DNA of 64,000 bases. Source: Gluconacetobacter diazotrophicus PA1 5. Its GTDB lineage: Bacteria > Pseudomonadota > Alphaproteobacteria > Acetobacterales > Acetobacteraceae. The stretch covers positions 3,376,001 to 3,440,000 of the forward strand of contig NC_011365.1 of assembly GCF_000021325.1 (NCBI RefSeq), written 5' to 3'. This document shows, in pieces, positions 60,471 to 64,000 of this stretch. The translations under genes and the position numbers were made by a program. How positions within the stretch are numbered: the first letter of the stretch is position 1; every line of letters starts with the position of its first letter. The notes under the pieces are model-generated. The model saw nothing but the letters and a program-made list of their open reading frames with translations, was not told the origin of the DNA and did not search any database.

Positions 60471-61271
60471 TTACAGCCAGTAGACGATCCGCGCCCGGAA
60501 GCGGGCGAAAATGCAAAGACCCCCGACCATCAGAAGAAGGAAGGCCAGGGTGGCGACCATGTACTCCTGCAGGCTCGGCACGGTTCCCAGCAGGGGCTCG
60601 GTCGCCATGTGCATGATCGCCGTGAACGGATTGTAGGCCATCATGGCCCGCACCTGCGGCGCGAGCGAGCTTTCCGGCCACATCACCGGGGTCACGAACA
60701 TCAGCAACTGCATCAGGCTCTGGACGATCTGGGGCAGATCGCGGAAGCGCGTGCAGATCACGCCGATGGAAAGACAGGTGAAAAATCCGCACCCCATGAT
60801 GAACATCACACCGGGGATCGCCAGCAGGACAGTCCAGGAAACAGGATGCATCATGACAATAAAAACGACGGGAATGATCAGGAAATTATGCAGGAAGAAT
60901 ATGCAATTCCTGACCAATACCCGTAACGCGAAAACGGAGCGGGGGATCTTCGTCTGCCGGATATAATCCTGCGCCTGCACGAAGGCGGTCGAACTGTCCA
61001 TCACCCCGCCCGAAATCAGGTTCCAGACGACGTAATTGCAGGCCACGTAAGGCAGGAAGTCGTGGATCGACTGATGGAACAGGAAGCTGTAGACGACGCC
61101 GATCGCAACAATAAAGACCACCATGCTCATGGTGATCCAGAACTGCCCCAGCTTGGAGCGCGAATAACGCTGCTTGATGTCGCCGATGCCGAGAAGCCAG
61201 GATATCTGCCATTGGGAAAGGCTGTGAACAATATCTGTCAGCGCAGGACGTAAATAGACATTATTGGGCAT
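60471..61271 (-). CDS. Polysaccharide ABC exporter, permease subunit (Wzm/KpsM-like)
   Basis: A 266-residue ABC-2 type permease with six predicted spans. IKQRYSRSKLGQFWITMSM is the classic N-terminal cytoplasmic segment of Wzm/KpsM proteins; GFFTCLSIGVICTRFRDLPQIVQ and the MQLLMFVTPVMWPES segment follow. It moves undecaprenyl- or lipid-linked glycans across the inner membrane together with the ATPase. G+C in this gene looks a little lower than its neighbours. Starts 60 bases before the tRNA-Ser gene. Confidence 0.87.
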   Translation of the reverse strand: MPNNVYLRPALTDIVHSLSQWQISWLLGIGDIKQRYSRSKLGQFWITMSMVVFIVAIGVVYSFLFHQSIHDFLPYVACNYVVWNLISGGVMDSSTAFVQAQDYIRQTKIPRSVFALRVLVRNCIFFLHNFLIIPVVFIVMMHPVSWTVLLAIPGVMFIMGCGFFTCLSIGVICTRFRDLPQIVQSLMQLLMFVTPVMWPESSLAPQVRAMMAYNPFTAIMHMATEPLLGTVPSLQEYMVATLAFLLLMVGGLCIFARFRARIVYWL

Positions 61272-61331
61272 AGACTGTCCTGGGGCGGATTGAAAACCGG
61301 ATGTTCTCAGGAAGCGGCTGGAGCCATTTCA

Positions 61332-61421
<90 letters not shown>

Positions 61422-61486
61422 TTCGGATCGGGATTATCGTGGTTTCCCGCGGGTGTCCAGAGGTGGCGGGGGGCGGGGGCGCACGT

Positions 61487-61520
61487 GAAAAGGGCCCGGC
61501 CCCCGTGGGGGACCGGGCCC
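61487..61520 (-). terminator. Intrinsic terminator of the polyol-type MFS gene
   Basis: On the minus strand GGGCCCGGTCCCCC pairs with GGGGGCCGGGCCC, a long GC stem with a 2-3 base loop, followed by TTTT. It lies 22 bases beyond the MFS stop codon and keeps that transcript from running into tRNA-Ser. Confidence 0.85.
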
Positions 61521-61542
61521 TGTTTCCGGCCGGGGGTGGCGG

Positions 61543-62883
61543 TCAGTGCAGCGCCGGGCGGCCTTCGTAGATGTCCTGGCCATGCGCGCGCTGGGCCTTG
61601 GCCTTGGCGGCGGCCTTGCGGGCGTAGTCGCGGGCGTGTTCCGGGATCGACAGGTACAGGGTCAGCAGGCCGGCGAAGGCGTACAGGCCCGAGAAGATCC
61701 AGATGATGCCTTCCAGCCCGTGCCAGGATTCGAACCAGGTCACGATGGCCGGACCGACCCAGGTGCTGGCGCCGGCACCCAGTCCCAGCGCCGACAGGGC
61801 CGCCGCCTTTTCCTGCGGGCAGATCTGCGGCACCAGGCCCGACAGCGGCACGAAGGCCGCGACGGTCGCGCCGTAGAAGATGCCGGCCAGGGCGGCCAGC
61901 AGGAAGTCGCCGTGATGGGCCAGCGGCACGTAGTAGAACACCGGCACCGAAACCGCGGCCCCCAGGCAGCCCGCGATGGAAACCACGGTGCGGTGGCCCA
62001 GCCGGTCCGCCAGCATGCCGGACGCCAGGTTGAACAGGATGTTGCTGAGGAACACGATGGACAGCAATTGCAGCCATTGCGACAGCGTGAAGCCCACGAC
62101 CTTGGTGAAGAAGCTGGGCATGATCACCAGGAAGGCATATTCCGACGCCGTGTCGATGGTGCGCACGACCATGGCCACGAACGTCTTGGGCTCGCGCCAC
62201 AGGATGCTGATCGACCCGAAGAAGATGCCGCGCACCGAAACGTCGCGCGGCGCCAGGCGCGCCGAACCCCGCTTTTCATGCGTCAGCAGCAGCGCCACCA
62301 GTCCGCCGGCGACGACCAGCCCCAGCGAGGACCAGAAGGTGGCCATTTCGCCGATCACCGGGATGGTGAAGCTGGCGAACAGCGAACCCAGGGTCGGAAG
62401 GCCGCCCGAAAATGCGAACCAGAACCAGCCCGCCGCCGATCCCAGTTGCCGGGGCGGGGTGGCGGCGGCGATCCAGACCAGGAAGCCGTAGGCGAACAGC
62501 GGATAGCCCAGGCCGCGCAGCGTATAGGCGATCAGCATCATCCGGTAGGAATTGACCTGCACGCCCAGCAGCAGGAACACCACCTCGAAGACGCTCCAGA
62601 TCGCCAGGCCGATCCACATGACCCGCTTGGGGCCCCACAGGTCGGACAGCGGGCCGGACAGCCACGAGGAGAGCGAGACCGCGACGCCATAGACGGTAAA
62701 GAGGAACGCGACGTCGCGCGACGACATGCCGTGGTTTTCAAGATAGGGGGCCAGATAGCCGGCCTCGACCCCATCGCCGACCATGAACAGCAGCAATCCC
62801 ACGAACCCCCACAGGAGCGGTCGCGGAATGCCGAGCTTCTCGGCAAAGGAGGGGCGGGCGGACAGAACGTCTGTCTGCGTCAA
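61543..62883 (-). CDS. MFS transporter, RbtT/DalT/CsbX-like (polyol) type
   Basis: A 446-residue permease with 12 spans. GDGVEAGYLAPYLENHGM at the start, LSGPLSDLWGPKRVMWIGL, RGLGYPLFAYGFLVWIAAATP and TIDTASEYAFLVIMPSFFT are as in ribitol/arabitol-type carriers (RbtT, DalT) and CsbX. A polyol substrate such as arabitol, ribitol or xylitol is therefore likely. I choose a TTG start (LTQTDVLSARPSF) because AGAGGAG lies nine bases upstream; the frame is open a further 93 codons, but that part has no family match. It is flanked by two tRNA genes and preceded by a long A+T-rich leader with several dyads. Confidence 0.82.
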   Translation of the reverse strand: MTQTDVLSARPSFAEKLGIPRPLLWGFVGLLLFMVGDGVEAGYLAPYLENHGMSSRDVAFLFTVYGVAVSLSSWLSGPLSDLWGPKRVMWIGLAIWSVFEVVFLLLGVQVNSYRMMLIAYTLRGLGYPLFAYGFLVWIAAATPPRQLGSAAGWFWFAFSGGLPTLGSLFASFTIPVIGEMATFWSSLGLVVAGGLVALLLTHEKRGSARLAPRDVSVRGIFFGSISILWREPKTFVAMVVRTIDTASEYAFLVIMPSFFTKVVGFTLSQWLQLLSIVFLSNILFNLASGMLADRLGHRTVVSIAGCLGAAVSVPVFYYVPLAHHGDFLLAALAGIFYGATVAAFVPLSGLVPQICPQEKAAALSALGLGAGASTWVGPAIVTWFESWHGLEGIIWIFSGLYAFAGLLTLYLSIPEHARDYARKAAAKAKAQRAHGQDIYEGRPALH

Positions 62884-63227
62884 GGGGAGATACTCCTCTT
62901 TAACAGGCAGCCAACATAACGGTGAGGGGCTTCGCCTCATTACGAAGCATCGATGCAAGCTGCGTTCGATGATGCGGTCTGGCGAGACGTGACATCTCGA
63001 AATCATCATGTAGGGATGCGCGCCGATGGCGCTGAAGCGGGTCCCGTGCCCTGACGACCCCGTCAGAACAGGTATAGGCACAGGAACGGCCATCCATGTA
63101 TCGAACACGAATGGAAATCCGGAATCAGGGACCCCGATCCGGAAGAGAACGCGTCGAGCCACGCGGAATATCGCGTGAATAGACGGAGGTATGGAGCGAA
63201 ACTCCTTTCATTCCTGTGCGGTTGTTG

Positions 63228-63253
63228 ATCACAATATATGAAAATATCGTGAT
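63228..63253. promoter_or_regulatory. 26-bp dyad in the transporter leader
   Basis: ATCACAATAT-ATGAAA-ATATCGTGAT; the arms pair at nine of ten positions. TCAC/GTGA ends are typical of activator or repressor sites of several families. It lies 345 bases upstream of the transporter start. Confidence 0.5.
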
Positions 63254-63345
63254 TGGGTAGAAAAAATGCCACGATTTCCGACGAAACTCAGAACGGCTGC
63301 GTGCAATTTTATTTGATGTGCACAAATAAATATCAATTAAAAATC

Positions 63346-63357
63346 GGAAGCGCTTTC
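63346..63357. promoter_or_regulatory. LacI-type operator-like palindrome
   Basis: GGAAGCGCTTTC, a near-perfect palindrome with a central GCGC and AA/TT wings, as in operators of LacI-family sugar regulators. No LacI-family gene is in the window. Confidence 0.5.
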
Positions 63358-63365
63358 TTGTATTG

Positions 63366-63391
63366 ATATATTATTTACTGTAAAAATATAT
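63366..63391. promoter_or_regulatory. A+T-rich stem-loop
   Basis: ATATATTATTTA and TAAAAATATAT pair over 11 bp with one bulged A and a 3-base loop (CTG). Either a DNA-bending/operator site or an accident of base composition. Confidence 0.35.
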
Positions 63392-63424
63392 TTTCTATCT
63401 TAATCGTGAATTTTGTCGCCATTT

Positions 63425-63463
63425 CTTTCTTTATTTCGCGAAGTATTCACGAAATAAAGAAAG
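63425..63463. repeat. Perfect 14-bp inverted repeat
   Basis: CTTTCTTTATTTCG and CGAAATAAAGAAAG flank an 11-base loop. The stem is A+T-rich, unlike the GC stems elsewhere, and is directly followed by three copies of GGCGCCCC. Confidence 0.75.
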
Positions 63464-63487
63464 GCGCCCCGGCGCCCCGGCGCCCCG
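63463..63487. repeat. Triple GGCGCCCC tandem repeat
   Basis: GGCGCCCC repeated three times head to tail immediately after the 14-bp inverted repeat, marking a sharp change from about 26% G+C sequence to GC-only sequence. Confidence 0.8.
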
Positions 63488-63616
63488 GTGACGCGTGCGC
63501 GTGGGTCCGCCGGCATGGCCGTGGCGGAACAAGGCGGGGTGACATTGGGGGGAAACCACCGGGGCAGGGGCATTTGCCGCCCGTCGAAGTCTGCCGTTGC
63601 CGCTGGTCGCCGGCTC

Positions 63617-63693
63617 TGGCGCGCCCTGCTGGATTCGAACCAGCGACCCACAGCTTAGAAGGCTGTTGCTCTATCCAACTGAGCTAAGGGCGC
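63617..63693 (-). tRNA. tRNA-Arg (UCU)
   Basis: A 77-base tRNA with encoded CCA. The acceptor stem is GCGCCCT / AGGGCGC, the anticodon loop CTTCTAA gives UCU (complement of 63657-63659), and the T-arm GCTGGTTCGAATCCAGC is intact. It reads AGA (and possibly AGG) codons, rare in this G+C-rich genome. Confidence 0.97.
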
Positions 63694-63754
63694 GCGAGAC
63701 GGAAGGCAGGTGCCAAAGGGGCCGGTGCCAGGGGGGTCTTGTGCCAGAGCGGAC

Positions 63755-64000
63755 TCAGTGCGTCCAGTTCTGGACCCGGTCGTACCGAAAATTGTCGGCA
63801 TAGAGTTTGGGCTTGCGGACGCGTGCAACCGGCAGTTCCAGGTCGTAGGGCACGGCGTGGCGTTCGGCGTAGGCGACCGCGGTTTCGCGATTCGGAAAAC
63901 GCAGGCGGACCTGCGAGCGCGTGTCGCGGCTGCCGGTCCAGCCCATCAGCGGGTCCTGCTGGCGCGGCTGCGTCTGGCCGTATTCCAGGACCCATTCGTG
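63755..64000 (-). CDS. NADH dehydrogenase (complex I) NDUFS4-like subunit, C-terminal part (partial)
   Basis: The last 81 codons of a gene cut by the right window edge. The frame is open to the edge and reads DPLMGWTGSRDTRSQVRLRF, ETAVAYAERHAVPYDL, YADNFRYDR and ends QNWTH. This matches the ETC complex I subunit conserved region, the alphaproteobacterial homologue of mitochondrial NDUFS4 (18 kDa/AQDQ), an accessory subunit that stabilises complex I near the NADH-oxidising module. It ends about 60 bases upstream of tRNA-Arg on the same strand. Confidence 0.9.
   Translation of the reverse strand, partial: HEWVLEYGQTQPRQQDPLMGWTGSRDTRSQVRLRFPNRETAVAYAERHAVPYDLELPVARVRKPKLYADNFRYDRVQNWTH

Larger units (their letters stand above)
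62884..63616. other. A+T-rich intergenic region upstream of the polyol-type transporter
   Basis: 733 bases with no credible gene; the short frames on either strand lack family features. The 120 bases 63301-63420 are about 26% G+C by my count, against a very high background. It carries at least four dyads, listed separately, and probably the transporter promoter, though I could not fix a -35/-10 pair. Right of 63490 the sequence becomes GC-rich again up to the tRNA-Arg 3' end. Confidence 0.7.

Noticed and set aside
63063-63325. Two overlapping short minus-strand frames (66 and 69 codons) in the A+T-rich island
   Set aside because: No ribosome site, no family features, and aromatic-rich composition expected by chance from A+T-rich DNA.
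63406-63687. Plus-strand reading frame ending in AGFEPATHSLEGCC
   Set aside because: This is the well-known false translation of a tRNA-Arg gene read on the opposite strand; the tRNA explains it fully.

Overview
The window is a 64 kb stretch of high-G+C bacterial chromosome, gene-dense and mostly housekeeping. It points to an acetic acid bacterium (Acetobacteraceae), most like Gluconacetobacter. The evidence is a three-subunit membrane aldehyde dehydrogenase (molybdopterin, 2Fe-2S and tri-haem cytochrome subunits), a membrane PQQ glucose dehydrogenase, a polyol dehydrogenase, a xylitol-dehydrogenase-like SDR and a GntP-type gluconate permease. These are the periplasmic oxidation and sugar-acid/polyol toolkit of that group. 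The genus is an inference from remembered family sequences; no database was searched.

Layout. 0-0.7 kb: end of hslU, then sufE. 0.6-8.8 kb (minus strand): gcd, then aldF-aldG-aldH and an MFS exporter packed behind them. 9-10.5 kb: mannitol/fructuronate-type dehydrogenase. 10.7-16.2 kb (plus): rpmI-rplT, a strong intrinsic terminator, pheS-pheT-lpxB. 16.2-18.6 kb (minus): xylitol dehydrogenase-like SDR, a tiny membrane protein, hisI, ygfZ. 18.7-26.4 kb (plus): two glycosyltransferases, dihydroorotase, a secreted unknown, then yfgM-bamB-der. 26.4-31.7 kb: gntP facing away from a sugar transporter / dienelactone hydrolase / MFS operon. 31.7-33.3 kb (minus): ubiA plus a methyltransferase. 33.4-37.5 kb (plus): rsmE, gshA, mbfA, lolA. 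37.5-40.5 kb: rsmI and an LpoA-like lipoprotein, divergent, plus one unknown gene. 40.8-44.6 kb (minus): a lipid A block in which the Kdo transferase is fused to a DUF374 acyltransferase, then lpxK and an lpxL-type gene. 44.7-50.9 kb (minus): two sulfur-assimilation operons (DUF2849-cysI-DUF934 and cysH-cysD-cysNC). 51-58.1 kb: usp, pdxH, fabI, aroC, osmC, metX-metW and a BadF-type kinase. 58.4-61.3 kb: a DEAD-box helicase and a Wzm/Wzt-type exporter. 61.3-64 kb: tRNA-Ser, a polyol-type MFS transporter behind a very A+T-rich leader, tRNA-Arg, and the end of an NDUFS4-like complex I gene cut by the window edge.

How the genes work together. Gcd and the Ald complex oxidise sugars and aldehydes on the periplasmic face and pass electrons to ubiquinone; UbiA is in the same window. 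GntP, the sugar transporter and the polyol transporter recover products or alternative substrates. The cys genes take sulfate to sulfide, feeding metX/metW, gshA and Fe-S assembly (sufE). lpxB, lpxK, lpxL, waaA, the glycosyltransferases, bamB, lolA and the LpoA-like protein build the outer envelope.

The most interesting things are regulatory and architectural rather than a new defence or mobile system. They are a shared inverted repeat in front of the two separate sulfur operons, a Fur/Irr-like dyad in front of mbfA, a cluster of dyads in a roughly 26% G+C island upstream of the polyol transporter, and the acyltransferase-Kdo transferase fusion. I saw no transposon, prophage, CRISPR array or toxin-antitoxin pair, and I recognised no dedicated transcription-factor gene.
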